From Leeuwenhoekiella aestuarii (GTDB lineage Bacteria > Bacteroidota > Bacteroidia > Flavobacteriales > Flavobacteriaceae), in assembly GCF_004104055.1 (NCBI RefSeq), contig NZ_QOVJ01000003.1, positions 186,001 to 250,000 on the forward strand: a stretch of 64,000 bases of DNA, in the 5' to 3' direction. The position numbers were made by a program, and so were the translations under genes. Each line of letters starts with the position of its first letter. Within the stretch, counting starts at the first letter, position 1. A model generated the notes under the pieces. The model had not been told where the DNA came from. It worked only from the letters and a program-made list of their open reading frames with translations, and made no database searches. Below, piece after piece: positions 43,705-52,242 of the stretch.

Positions 43705-43860
43705 AAAACGTAAAAAAATAGGATTTGTAAAACTGTGGACGAAGATAAGATATAAAACTTCATCTTATTTATTTGTGATCAAGTGAGGCAACGCTGTATG
43801 ATATTCATAGAATTTTTGCTTGAGATGTAGACTGATCAGTTCGTATTAAAATCTTGATTA

Positions 43861-43893
43861 TTGGGTGAATTCTGTAAACTAAACTTACCTTTG
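43861..43893 (+). promoter_or_regulatory. Promoter upstream of the 43.9-46.0 kb gene set
   Basis: TTG, 22 bases, TACCTTTG. It lies about 100 bases before the first gene of a compact same-strand set. Confidence 0.45.
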
Positions 43894-43994
43894 CAGTCCC
43901 ATTTCTGATTCGTGTTTTTTATCAGCAATGGAAACGACAACAGCAATTGAATACTTCGCTGGTCTGGCGATTATTTAACAATAACAATTTAACT

Positions 43995-44225
43995 ATGGAA
44001 CTTCCTAAGTTTATACTGGGCGATAATACAGATTATCCCGAATCTATTTTTGTTTTACACACCGATTTTCCACGATTTATAATCGATTTGAAAACCGATG
44101 ATGTAGAGTGGTTTGAAGATTTTGATAAAAATGATGAGGATGAACTCGCAACAGAAGCAGAAGGATTAATTCAGGCAGCAACAGATTTTTACGACAGGGA
44201 GGTTGCACGCTACGAAGAAGAGTAG
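43995..44225 (+). CDS. Small acidic hypothetical protein
   Basis: 76 residues from the ATG before LPKFILGDN; an upstream TTG is less likely. Strongly acidic, with an aromatic-rich core (FVLHTDFPRFIIDLKTDDVEWF) and an acidic helical end. Its stop is directly followed by the ATG of the PAP2 gene, so they are co-translated. Function unknown. Confidence 0.75.
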   Translation: MELPKFILGDNTDYPESIFVLHTDFPRFIIDLKTDDVEWFEDFDKNDEDELATEAEGLIQAATDFYDREVARYEEE

Positions 44226-44798
44226 ATGAACGTGTTGAAGCAACTGGACTACGAACTGTTTCTTTACCTCAATAATCTGGGGACAGAGACTTGGGATCCG
44301 TTTTGGCTTTTTCTTACCGATAAATGGTCGAGTATCCCGCTTTATGCAGTTTTATTGTTCTTGATTTTTAAACGTTTTGGTCTTAAAGGAACACTCCTCA
44401 CTTTAGTAACAGTCGCTTTATTGATAACAGCTACAGATCAACTTGCTAATGTTTTTAAGCATGGTTTTGAGCGTTTGCGTCCCTGCCGTCAAGAAGGCAT
44501 TATGGAGCAAGCGCGCTTTATAGCAGTTCGTTGTGGGAGTTTTGGGTATTTTTCGGCACACGCTGCAAGCTCAATGGCTTTAGCTGTTTTTGTAGGTTTA
44601 TTACTTAAGGCAAAATACAAATGGATCTTCCCGGTATTGTTGTTTTGGGCAATTTTAGTTGGATACAGTCGTATTTATGTGGGAGTGCATTATCCCGGAG
44701 ATGTTCTAACGGGGGTGTTGATCGGTGCGCTCATCGGCTGGTTGATGCAACTGTTGCATCGTTTTAGCTACGCTAAATTTTTAAAAGAAACGTATTAG
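44226..44798 (+). CDS. PAP2-family phosphatase
   Basis: 190-residue inner-membrane phosphatase with about five to six helices. The three catalytic blocks are present: KHGFERLRP (KX6RP, about 78-86), FSAHAAS (PSGH-like, with alanine where serine is usual) and SRIYVGVHYPGD (SRX5HXXXD). Likely substrates are undecaprenyl diphosphate or phosphatidyl phosphates. It starts at the stop of the preceding small gene and ends one base before the epimerase gene. Confidence 0.92.
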   Translation: MNVLKQLDYELFLYLNNLGTETWDPFWLFLTDKWSSIPLYAVLLFLIFKRFGLKGTLLTLVTVALLITATDQLANVFKHGFERLRPCRQEGIMEQARFIAVRCGSFGYFSAHAASSMALAVFVGLLLKAKYKWIFPVLLFWAILVGYSRIYVGVHYPGDVLTGVLIGALIGWLMQLLHRFSYAKFLKETY

Positions 44799-44799
44799 T

Positions 44800-45744
44800 A
44801 TGAAAGCATTAGTAACCGGTGCAGCCGGTTTTATAGGTTCGCATTGTGCCGAACGTTTAAAAAAAATGGATTTTGAAGTAGTGGGAATAGACAACTTCTC
44901 ACCTTATTACAGTCCGGATTTAAAGGATCGAAATGCCAAGGATCTTAAGGAAGCAGGAATCCCAATTGTGATGGTAGATCTGCGGGAGCCTAAAGATTAT
45001 AAAAAACTGGATACTGATTTTGATTACATCTTTCACTTTGCAGCACAACCCGGTATAGCAGCGACTTCTAGTTTTGAAGATTACCTGATGAATAACCTGG
45101 TAGCGACCAAGAATCTGATAGATTTTGCATTAAAATGTGAAGGATTAAAGCTGTTTACTAATATATCTACTTCTTCTATATATGGTTTACGTGCAACCTT
45201 AACTGAAGATGCAGCACCCGAGCCAGCTTCTTTTTATGGTGTTACCAAGCTTGCTGCTGAGCAAATCGTATTGTCTAAAACACGGGAGCAAAAGATGAAA
45301 ACCTGTTCGTTGCGTTTATTTTCAGTTTACGGTCCACGAGAGCGGCCTGAGAAATTGTATACCAAGTTGATAGGCTGTGGTTTTTTTCATCAGGAATTTC
45401 CTCTATTTGAAGGAAGTGAAGCGCACGTGCGCAGTTTTACCTTTGTAGATGATATTATAGACGGCGTGGTAAGTGTGATTGGTAAAGAAGATGCCATTGA
45501 TGGCGAAGTGATCAATCTGGGGACAGAGCAGGAGCACACTACTGCGGAAGGTTTTGCAATTGTTGAAGAATTATTAGATACAAAGATCCGTAAAGATATT
45601 GTACCTAAACGTGGCGGAGACCAGATGTTTACCAAAGCCAATATTGAGAAAGCCCGCCGTTTGCTGAATTACAATCCGTCTACTACATTGAAGGAAGGTT
45701 TAGAAAAGCAGATTGCCTGGTACCGTAAAGAATTTGTAGACTAG
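44800..45744 (+). CDS. NAD-dependent sugar epimerase (extended SDR)
   Basis: 314 residues, cytoplasmic. Cofactor motif GAAGFIGSH at about 7-15, substrate-site SIYG followed by FYGVTKLAAE (YxxxK), and the LRLFSVYGPRERP segment of UDP-glucuronate/UDP-glucose 4-epimerase-like enzymes. It probably makes an activated sugar for cell-surface glycans, a role consistent with the adjacent PAP2 phosphatase. Third gene of the operon. Confidence 0.9.
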   Translation: MKALVTGAAGFIGSHCAERLKKMDFEVVGIDNFSPYYSPDLKDRNAKDLKEAGIPIVMVDLREPKDYKKLDTDFDYIFHFAAQPGIAATSSFEDYLMNNLVATKNLIDFALKCEGLKLFTNISTSSIYGLRATLTEDAAPEPASFYGVTKLAAEQIVLSKTREQKMKTCSLRLFSVYGPRERPEKLYTKLIGCGFFHQEFPLFEGSEAHVRSFTFVDDIIDGVVSVIGKEDAIDGEVINLGTEQEHTTAEGFAIVEELLDTKIRKDIVPKRGGDQMFTKANIEKARRLLNYNPSTTLKEGLEKQIAWYRKEFVD

Positions 45745-45770
45745 TTCTGAAATTAAAGAGGTTAGTACGT

Positions 45771-46040
45771 ATGAGATTGAGTGAGAAAGACCGGAAGTTC
45801 ATAAAAGATTGGCAAGTAAAACGCGCGTCTAAAGTATCCTTTTTCTTAGGTGTAATTCTCCAGATCGTACTGCTGACCGTGACTTATAAATTAGTTCTCA
45901 CTTTTATCTTTAAGGAAATTTTTGATCTGTATATATTTTTAGAATTTGCGATCTTTGGATTGGTTTTAGGACTGGTAATGGCATTTTTAAAATATCGTAT
46001 GAATGAAAAACGGTATAAAAGATTGAAGTCCGGCAAATAA
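45771..46040 (+). CDS. Small two-helix membrane protein
   Basis: 89 residues with basic ends and two hydrophobic helices (about 25-48 and 55-75). No family recognised. It follows the epimerase gene by 26 bases on the same strand and converges on the meaB gene. Confidence 0.7.
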   Translation: MRLSEKDRKFIKDWQVKRASKVSFFLGVILQIVLLTVTYKLVLTFIFKEIFDLYIFLEFAIFGLVLGLVMAFLKYRMNEKRYKRLKSGK

Positions 46041-46045
46041 TAATT

Positions 46046-47086
46046 TCATTTAGCTTTTTTCAACAATTCCTGCGCAGCCTGAAAAGCGGTAATTTTACCG
46101 GCATTTAAATCATTTAGAAGTTTCTGTAATTGATCCTGAACTTCGGTGTTTGCATAAAAGTCATCTTTTAACGCATTTTCAATACTAGTCTGTAACCAGT
46201 ATTTATTCTGATTTTTTCGATTTTCATTGAAGAACTGATTCGCTTTAACAGTGCTGAGGTATTCTTCAATAAGCTCCCAGATGCTTTCAATGCCTTGATT
46301 TTCGAGAGCGCTACATAAAGCAACCTGCGGTTGCCAACTACTCTCTTTTGCCGGAAACAGATGCAAGGCTTTGGCAAATGCCGTTTTAGCTTTTTTAGCA
46401 GCAGCTAGATTTTCTCCATCTGCTTTGTTGATGATAAGCGCATCTGCCATTTCTACGATTCCGCGTTTGATGCCTTGTAATTCATCACCCGCTCCGGCTA
46501 ATTTCAGCAGTAAAAAGAAATCAGTCATATTGTGAACTGCCGTTTCGCTCTGACCTACACCTACGGTTTCGATAAAAATAACCTCATAACCGGCTGCTTC
46601 ACAAAGTATGATGGCTTCCCGGGTTTTGCGGGCTACACCGCCCAGAGAATCTCCCGCAGCAGAAGGTCTGACAAAAGCATTTGGGTTTGTAGCGAGTTGT
46701 TCCATGCGGGTTTTATCGCCAAGGATACTTCCGTGAGTGATTGAGCTGCTAGGATCTATTGCTAAGACCGCAAGCTTTTTCCCGGTGTTGATGCAATGCG
46801 TGCCCAGTGCTTCGATAAACGTACTTTTACCCACGCCGGGAACACCTGTAATCCCTATGCGTACTGAATTACCGGAAAGGGGTAGACAACCCTTTAAAAC
46901 CTCTTGTGCTACTTGCTGATGCTTAACAGCAGTACTTTCAATAAGGGTTATTGCCTGACTCAAAGCTGTGGTGTTTCCGCAGCTTATTTTTTGGATAAGA
47001 TCTTCAGCCTGAAGGGCCTTTTTGCGTGTGGCAATTATTTTTTTTGCAGATGCGGAATAGATATGTTCAGGTTTTTTAGGTTTCAA
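46046..47086 (-). CDS. meaB: MeaB/ArgK-type G-protein chaperone of methylmalonyl-CoA mutase
   Basis: 346 residues. GTPase that guards loading of adenosylcobalamin into methylmalonyl-CoA mutase. Walker A GVPGVGKST near 80, followed by IDPSSSITHGSILGDKTRM (switch region), VETVGVGQSE (Walker B/switch) and NKADGEN (base recognition). The start is a TTG because no ATG lies upstream of the conserved N-terminal helix. Its presence implies B12-dependent metabolism, of interest because an ethanolamine ammonia-lyase is also encoded in this window. Confidence 0.93.
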   Translation of the reverse strand: MKPKKPEHIYSASAKKIIATRKKALQAEDLIQKISCGNTTALSQAITLIESTAVKHQQVAQEVLKGCLPLSGNSVRIGITGVPGVGKSTFIEALGTHCINTGKKLAVLAIDPSSSITHGSILGDKTRMEQLATNPNAFVRPSAAGDSLGGVARKTREAIILCEAAGYEVIFIETVGVGQSETAVHNMTDFFLLLKLAGAGDELQGIKRGIVEMADALIINKADGENLAAAKKAKTAFAKALHLFPAKESSWQPQVALCSALENQGIESIWELIEEYLSTVKANQFFNENRKNQNKYWLQTSIENALKDDFYANTEVQDQLQKLLNDLNAGKITAFQAAQELLKKAK

Positions 47087-47347
47087 GTTTGATGTATTTT
47101 ATGCAGTATAAAGGTAGGAGAAATTTGAAATACGAAGTATTGAAGGCAAAGTACAAATTGTAAATTATAAGAAGTTTCCGGTTATAAGTTAATGAAGCTA
47201 GGAGCGAAGTGAAAATAGAAGTCAATCAACAAAACCTAAACATTAGAACTCTAAAAACCGACTTTTGGGAAATCTTTAAGAATATCGTGTTGATTCCTCA
47301 AAGCAGTATTGGTATCTTCAACTATTAATTCATGAAAAATTCTAGAT

Positions 47348-47773
47348 ATGAAAGCTTTATATAAAGCGAAGGCTACCGCAACCGGTGGTCGCGACAGCAG
47401 TGTTTCATCAGACGACGGAACTTTAGACTTTAATTTATCTGTGCCTAAAGGACTTGGTGGTGCAGGAGGAGAAGGTACTAATCCTGAGCAGCTTTTTGCG
47501 GCTGGTTATTCTGCTTGTTTTGGAAGTGCACTAGCACACGTAGCACGCGGGAAAAAAGTAGATCTTGGTGATTATACTGTGACTGCAACTGTAAAAATTG
47601 GGAAAAACGAAGAGGAGATGTTTCAATTAGCGGTTGTGTTAGATTGCTACCTGCCTATGGTAGATGTAGAAGAGGGCGAAGAGCTTGTGAATGAAGCTCA
47701 TGAAGTTTGCCCATATTCTCGTGCTACGATGGATAATATTGATGTGACTTTAAACTTGCTTTTAGACGAGTAG
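47348..47773 (+). CDS. Ohr-type organic hydroperoxide resistance protein (OsmC family)
   Basis: 141 residues, cytoplasmic, homodimeric thiol peroxidase for organic hydroperoxides. The two catalytic cysteines are in GYSACFGSAL and VCPYSRAT, and the preceding GTNPEQLFAAG block is the conserved Ohr loop. Single gene with its own terminator. The 260 bases upstream show no clear feature. Confidence 0.95.
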   Translation: MKALYKAKATATGGRDSSVSSDDGTLDFNLSVPKGLGGAGGEGTNPEQLFAAGYSACFGSALAHVARGKKVDLGDYTVTATVKIGKNEEEMFQLAVVLDCYLPMVDVEEGEELVNEAHEVCPYSRATMDNIDVTLNLLLDE

Positions 47774-47796
47774 TTTAAGTACATTCCTAAAATTAA

Positions 47797-47823
47797 AAAC
47801 CCGCTCAAAAAGCGGGTTTTTTT
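47797..47823 (+). terminator. Terminator after the Ohr gene
   Basis: Nine-bp stem AAACCCGCT/AGCGGGTTT, 5-base loop, T7. The T tract runs into the stop codon of the convergent lipoprotein gene. Confidence 0.92.
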
Positions 47824-48472
47824 ATGGGCTATAATTTTTAGGCATTGGAGGTGGAGGTGGAGGCGGAGGCATGAAATTTGTTCCCATGTAAAGATAGCAA
47901 GGGAGGTGTATTTTTTGTGATTCTTCAATTCGAGTAATCGTTTGAATAATTTTAATGAGTGTCTCTTTAAAGTTTGTTATAGAAACATCTTCTGTATAAG
48001 TAATAGTGATAACTAGTTTATTTTGCTGATCAGACTTATTGTAATCATATTCTTTAGAGATTAAATCCAGTAAATACTCATCTAGTTCAGATAACTCATG
48101 GCTGACTTCGTTATATTCTAAAATAAGATCATTTTCAATATTTATAAAAGTGGTACGGAAGTTACACCCAAAATTTCTACGTTCAGGACATTCTGTGAAG
48201 CTTTTTACATTATAGTCTGTATTTCTTTCTTTAAAACTTATTAGATTGGACTTGCTATTACAGGCTTTCTGCTGTGCAACCTTTAGATATTGAGCAAAAG
48301 TTGTAAAATCAGCCAAATCAGTTATAGAATCAGATGAAAATTGGCTGATTTGTTCTTTATTTGGAAAAAATAAAGTTTGAACTTCTGGTAAAGTGTCAAC
48401 AGCTTCGGTTGGGTTTTCACAAGAATACAAACTTAAAAGCAGTATTAAAATCAGAAAATAAAGTCCTTTCAT
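47822..48472 (-). CDS. Lipoprotein with polyproline tail
   Basis: 216 residues with a lipoprotein signal (LLSLYSC, cysteine near 18). The mature chain holds several cysteines (KACN, TECPERRNFGCN) that could form disulfides in the periplasm. The C-terminus carries eight consecutive prolines (MPPPPPPPPMP) before a short end. No family recognised. The gene stops within the terminator of the convergent Ohr gene. Confidence 0.75.
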   Translation of the reverse strand: MKGLYFLILILLLSLYSCENPTEAVDTLPEVQTLFFPNKEQISQFSSDSITDLADFTTFAQYLKVAQQKACNSKSNLISFKERNTDYNVKSFTECPERRNFGCNFRTTFINIENDLILEYNEVSHELSELDEYLLDLISKEYDYNKSDQQNKLVITITYTEDVSITNFKETLIKIIQTITRIEESQKIHLPCYLYMGTNFMPPPPPPPPMPKNYSP

Positions 48473-48607
48473 TCCATTCTATTTTCGATTTCAGAATCAA
48501 ATAACCTGCCACTCATAGTTTATCTAAATTATTTAATTACAATTTTGCAACGCAGACGAAATCAGTTCGTCTTTATAAAAGGAATTAGCAACTAACCAAA
48601 TACCATT

Positions 48608-49153
48608 TTGCAAATTACCGAAATACTTGAACGATGTAAGCAAAACGACCGGCGGGCGCAGATGCAGCTGTATAACAAATACAGCGAAGGCATGTACTAC
48701 GTGGCGTTTCGGTTTTTGAAGAACTCGTTTGAAGCTGAAGAAGCTATGCAAGAAGGCTTTGTAAAGGCTTTTACCAAGATGCATCAGTACAATGGTGAAG
48801 TAACCTTTGGAGCTTGGTTAAAACGTATCGTGATCAATAAAAGTATCGATATGCTGAAGGCCAAAAAACTAGAACTGGTTGCCATCAACGAACAAGTATT
48901 AGGTACTGTAGATGAGTATAATGACTGGTCTGTAGATGATGGGATTACGCTAGATCAGATCAAAGAAGCTATTGAAGAATTGCCAGAACGGTATCGCTAT
49001 GCTGTGATGCTTTTCTTAATAGAAGGCTATGACCATCAGGAAATATCAGAAATATTAGAAATAACCGAGGTAGCTTCGCGTACGCTGGTTCACCGCGGAA
49101 AGAAAAAATTGCAGGAAAAATTAAAAACAAAATATCATGGCACAGGATATTAG
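48608..49153 (+). CDS. ECF-type sigma factor (first gene of a three-gene envelope operon)
   Basis: 181 residues, beginning at a TTG that gives the expected N-terminus MQITEILERCKQNDRRAQ; no ATG lies suitably upstream. Region 2 (about 20-85; EAEEAMQEGFVKAF, TFGAWLKRIVINKSID) and region 4 (about 120-172; LPERYRYAVMLFLIEGYDHQEIS) are clear. The last 17 bases overlap the next gene, which encodes a single-pass membrane protein, the classical layout of a sigma/anti-sigma pair. Confidence 0.93.
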   Translation: MQITEILERCKQNDRRAQMQLYNKYSEGMYYVAFRFLKNSFEAEEAMQEGFVKAFTKMHQYNGEVTFGAWLKRIVINKSIDMLKAKKLELVAINEQVLGTVDEYNDWSVDDGITLDQIKEAIEELPERYRYAVMLFLIEGYDHQEISEILEITEVASRTLVHRGKKKLQEKLKTKYHGTGY

Positions 49154-49736
49154 AGAACTGTTTAAGAATGATTTAAGCATTCCATCTGAAGGGCTTAAGA
49201 GAGGTCATGAAGCGCGGTTTAATGCGCGGCTTGATGCTAACTTTGGCACACAACAAAAAGCAAAGGCAGAAGGTTATCTCTGGATGAAAATCGCTGCAGT
49301 ACTTGTTGTACTCATTGCAGTAACAGGCTTATTGCTTAAAAACCCGTTGTCTGGTACTACCCAAGAACCAGAACAAGTAGAAGCTAATTCTGTAGCAGCT
49401 ACAGAAACCACTAAGGTTCAACTGAGTGATTTTTCACCAGAATACAAGCAGATTGAAGATCGCTATTTAGCGAGTATTCATATGGAACTGGCCCAACTCA
49501 ACGTAACGGAAGACAACAAAGCAATTGTAGATGCCTTTATGGGGCAGCTAGAAGAATTGAACCAAGAATACGATCGTCTCAACGCAGATTTAGTAGAGAC
49601 CGGAGTAAATGATCAGAACATACAGGCTTTAATAGATAACCTGCAGTTCCGTCTGGATCTTTTGACCAAATTGAAAGAAAAATTAAACGAATTACAAGAA
49701 TCTCAATCTAGTGAGATTCAAACCAACACCCTATAA
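49137..49736 (+). CDS. Single-pass membrane protein, probable anti-sigma factor
   Basis: 199 residues. A short N-terminal cytoplasmic part (about 1-45), one membrane helix (WMKIAAVLVVLIAVTGLLL, about 47-66) and a periplasmic helical part of about 120 residues with coiled-coil tendency near the end. No zinc anti-sigma motif was seen. The role is inferred from the overlap with the sigma gene and the topology. The next gene starts two bases after its stop. Confidence 0.75.
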   Translation: MAQDIRELFKNDLSIPSEGLKRGHEARFNARLDANFGTQQKAKAEGYLWMKIAAVLVVLIAVTGLLLKNPLSGTTQEPEQVEANSVAATETTKVQLSDFSPEYKQIEDRYLASIHMELAQLNVTEDNKAIVDAFMGQLEELNQEYDRLNADLVETGVNDQNIQALIDNLQFRLDLLTKLKEKLNELQESQSSEIQTNTL

Positions 49737-49738
49737 TA

Positions 49739-51460
49739 ATGAGAATCATTGTTAATTTTTATGTAACCCTTTTAGCTGCTGTTTGTGTTATTCCGCAGGT
49801 GATTGCACAGACCAAGACCACGAAGCTTGATGAGCGTTTTTCTACGAGTTCTGATGCTGCGATTATTGCAGATACACAATATGCAGATGTGGTTTTTGAT
49901 GACTGGAACAAAAATGAAGTAGCAGTAGAAGCGATTATAGAATCTGAAGATCTTTCTAAAGAAGAAATCGAAGAGCTTTTAGAAAGCTGGCAAATAAGCA
50001 TTCAGGGCAATAGCTCTGGAGTACGCATCATTAGCAGGGGAGCACCTGCAGCGGTTACTGTAGCCTTAGGCAATACGCAAATGCGTGGAGTAAACGATCT
50101 CATTTCATCTTCTATGCAGATGATGAAACCGGTAATGCAAAATATGATCAGCCCGATGCTTGAGCAGTTTTCTTCAATGCAACTACCCGCTGAATATTAT
50201 AAAGGAATGAATGCGATTTCTTTTGATTACCAGGCGTACAAACGTGATGGCACCAAATATCTGGAGCAATACAAGCGTAAAGTAGAACAGACTTTTGGTG
50301 AAGACTTTGATGTGGTAATGAAAAAGTGGGAGCAAAACAACAAGAAAAAAGTAGCTGCTGGTCAAGGTCTTGCAGGCAGTAGCCTTTTGGGCATGCCAAA
50401 ATCTCCTTTCGGAAAAGAGATGAGTTTTGACAGTGCGCAATATAACAAGAATAAAAAAGCCTATGTAACCGCTATGAATAAGAAATACGGTACTAACGTA
50501 AATCTTGATCAGGTAGAAAAATGGCGTAAGGATATAGAGGACTGGGGAGATGATTTTGGTGATGATATGAAAGCCTGGGGAGAACGCTTTGGTAAGCAGT
50601 TTGGTGGTTCTGCGGAAGCATTAGGAGCTAATTTTGGCCGGGCATTAGAAAGTGATATGGCCGCTATGGGTCAAAATGTAGGTAAAGCAATGCAAGGATG
50701 GAGCAATGATTTTGCTCAAAAACTGCAACAAATGGCAGAAGAGCAAGGCGGGAGTTTAAAGAAAACGGTTACCCGTGATGCTAATGGGAATGTGAGCACT
50801 CAAATGACCTATAGTTTTAGTGGCGATTCTCCTGCTGTGACAGCATCAAAACCAAAAGGTTCATACAAGCGCAAGATAATTGTGCATATGCCTAAAGAAG
50901 CACGCTTAGATCTCAATGTGCGTCACGGTAATATTCAGATTGAGTCGGCTACTAATGCACGTGTGAATCTGGCTCACGGTGATTTTATCGCAGAGACTAT
51001 TTCTGGAGATAAGACCTTGATCAATGTAGCATATAGCCCGGTGGATGTAGCATCTTGGGATTACGGCACTTTACGAGCCAGTTACCTTAAAAATTGTGTG
51101 ATAGAAAAAGTAAAAAGCATCAATATAGATTCTCGTGCAAGTAGTATTGTTATTAAAGAATTAGAAGACACCGCTGTGATCACCGGAAGTTTTGGAGAGT
51201 TATCTATCCCTAAATTAGGCAAGAATTTTAAGACCTTAAATATTAGTGTAGAGAATAGCGATGTGGTAGTTAATCTCCCGGAAACACCGTTCCATTTTAA
51301 TTTTAACGGTGTCCGCAGCCGCTTAAACTACCCTAAAAGTTTAGATGCAAAAGTGATGGAAGGCTATAACAGCAGTATGGTTAACGGTTTTTATAAATCC
51401 CGTAATACAGACAGTATAATTGCAATATCATCTAAGTACAGTGATATTGTTCTTAATTGA
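49739..51460 (+). CDS. Exported protein with amphipathic repeats and DUF4097-like C-terminal beta domain
   Basis: 573 residues with a signal peptide ending near IAQT. Residues about 120-335 are unusual: a Met/Gln/Trp/Phe-rich amphipathic helical region with recurring WG-D-F-G and G-F-G-K motifs (EDWGDDFGDDMKAWGERFG, then GANFGRALESDMAAMG). The C-terminal about 190 residues are parallel beta repeats resembling the DUF4097 adhesin-like fold (VRHGNIQIES, ENSDVVVNLPE). Third gene of the sigma operon, possibly an envelope sensor or target. Ends at a strong terminator. Confidence 0.7.
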   Translation: MRIIVNFYVTLLAAVCVIPQVIAQTKTTKLDERFSTSSDAAIIADTQYADVVFDDWNKNEVAVEAIIESEDLSKEEIEELLESWQISIQGNSSGVRIISRGAPAAVTVALGNTQMRGVNDLISSSMQMMKPVMQNMISPMLEQFSSMQLPAEYYKGMNAISFDYQAYKRDGTKYLEQYKRKVEQTFGEDFDVVMKKWEQNNKKKVAAGQGLAGSSLLGMPKSPFGKEMSFDSAQYNKNKKAYVTAMNKKYGTNVNLDQVEKWRKDIEDWGDDFGDDMKAWGERFGKQFGGSAEALGANFGRALESDMAAMGQNVGKAMQGWSNDFAQKLQQMAEEQGGSLKKTVTRDANGNVSTQMTYSFSGDSPAVTASKPKGSYKRKIIVHMPKEARLDLNVRHGNIQIESATNARVNLAHGDFIAETISGDKTLINVAYSPVDVASWDYGTLRASYLKNCVIEKVKSINIDSRASSIVIKELEDTAVITGSFGELSIPKLGKNFKTLNISVENSDVVVNLPETPFHFNFNGVRSRLNYPKSLDAKVMEGYNSSMVNGFYKSRNTDSIIAISSKYSDIVLN

Positions 51461-51481
51461 GTTTTAGTTTTAATTGTTTTA

Positions 51482-51512
51482 AAGTCCGTTCCTGCCAGAA
51501 CGGACTTTTTTA
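51482..51512 (+). terminator. Terminator of the sigma operon
   Basis: Nine-bp perfect stem AAGTCCGTT/AACGGACTT with an 8-base loop and T6. Confidence 0.93.
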
Positions 51513-51536
51513 TGCCTTATAGTTGTGTGATAATTG

Positions 51537-51544
51537 TATTTTTG
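51537..51544 (+). promoter_or_regulatory. -7 box next to the M23 peptidase start
   Basis: TATTTTTG ends five bases before the ATG, predicting a near-leaderless transcript. No good -33 box at standard spacing. Confidence 0.35.
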
Positions 51545-51549
51545 GCGCG

Positions 51550-52242
51550 ATGGAACACGCAGTTTTTTTAGAACGTTTAGCTAAGTTGACTACTACATTT
51601 ACTCCTGTGGTGGATGCAGCTTATAAGGCTCATACCTATCGTTTTTTAGATCTTTCAGTGACCAATACAATTTTAGAAGAAGTTGATACCACTTCTGCGG
51701 AAGCGATACAGGTTTACATCAAAACTTTTTTAGCTAAGACCGGTGGTCAGGTAGCTTACGGTGGGTATTTAGAGAAAAGAAGCATCTACGACCGAAGCAT
51801 TTATTTTAATAATGATAACCCAGATTTGAAACGAAACATTCATCTGGGGCTTGATGTGTGGTGCGGTGCCGGTACAGCAATTTTAGCACCTTTGGAAGGC
51901 ATTATACATAGTTTTAAAGATAACCGTAACTATGGTGATTATGGCCCGTGTATCGTGCTAAAACACCAATTTGAAGATTTGGTCTTTTATACCCTTTATG
52001 GGCATCTATCGCGAGAATCTATAAATAAATTATCTTTTGGTCAAAAAGTAAAAGCAGGAGCTTTAATCGCTCACCTCGGGGAACCAAGTGAAAACGGTGA
52101 TTACAGTCCGCATTTGCATTTTCAGATCATAAAAGATATCGAGAATTATGCGGGAGATTATCCAGGAGTTTCTACTCAAAAAAAACTGCCTTTCTATCAG
52201 GAGAATTGTCCTGATCCTCAACTATTATTAAAGATCAATTAA
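51550..52242 (+). CDS. M23-family metallopeptidase
   Basis: 230 residues from the ATG; the upstream extension is not expected. LytM-type zinc peptidase fold in the second half: HLGLDVW (HxxxD zinc ligands, about 103), the GHLS strand, and HLHFQI (HxH, about 188). No signal peptide is obvious, so it may act on non-peptidoglycan substrates or be exported by another route. It converges on the AraC gene, and the two stops overlap by a few bases. Confidence 0.87.
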   Translation: MEHAVFLERLAKLTTTFTPVVDAAYKAHTYRFLDLSVTNTILEEVDTTSAEAIQVYIKTFLAKTGGQVAYGGYLEKRSIYDRSIYFNNDNPDLKRNIHLGLDVWCGAGTAILAPLEGIIHSFKDNRNYGDYGPCIVLKHQFEDLVFYTLYGHLSRESINKLSFGQKVKAGALIAHLGEPSENGDYSPHLHFQIIKDIENYAGDYPGVSTQKKLPFYQENCPDPQLLLKIN

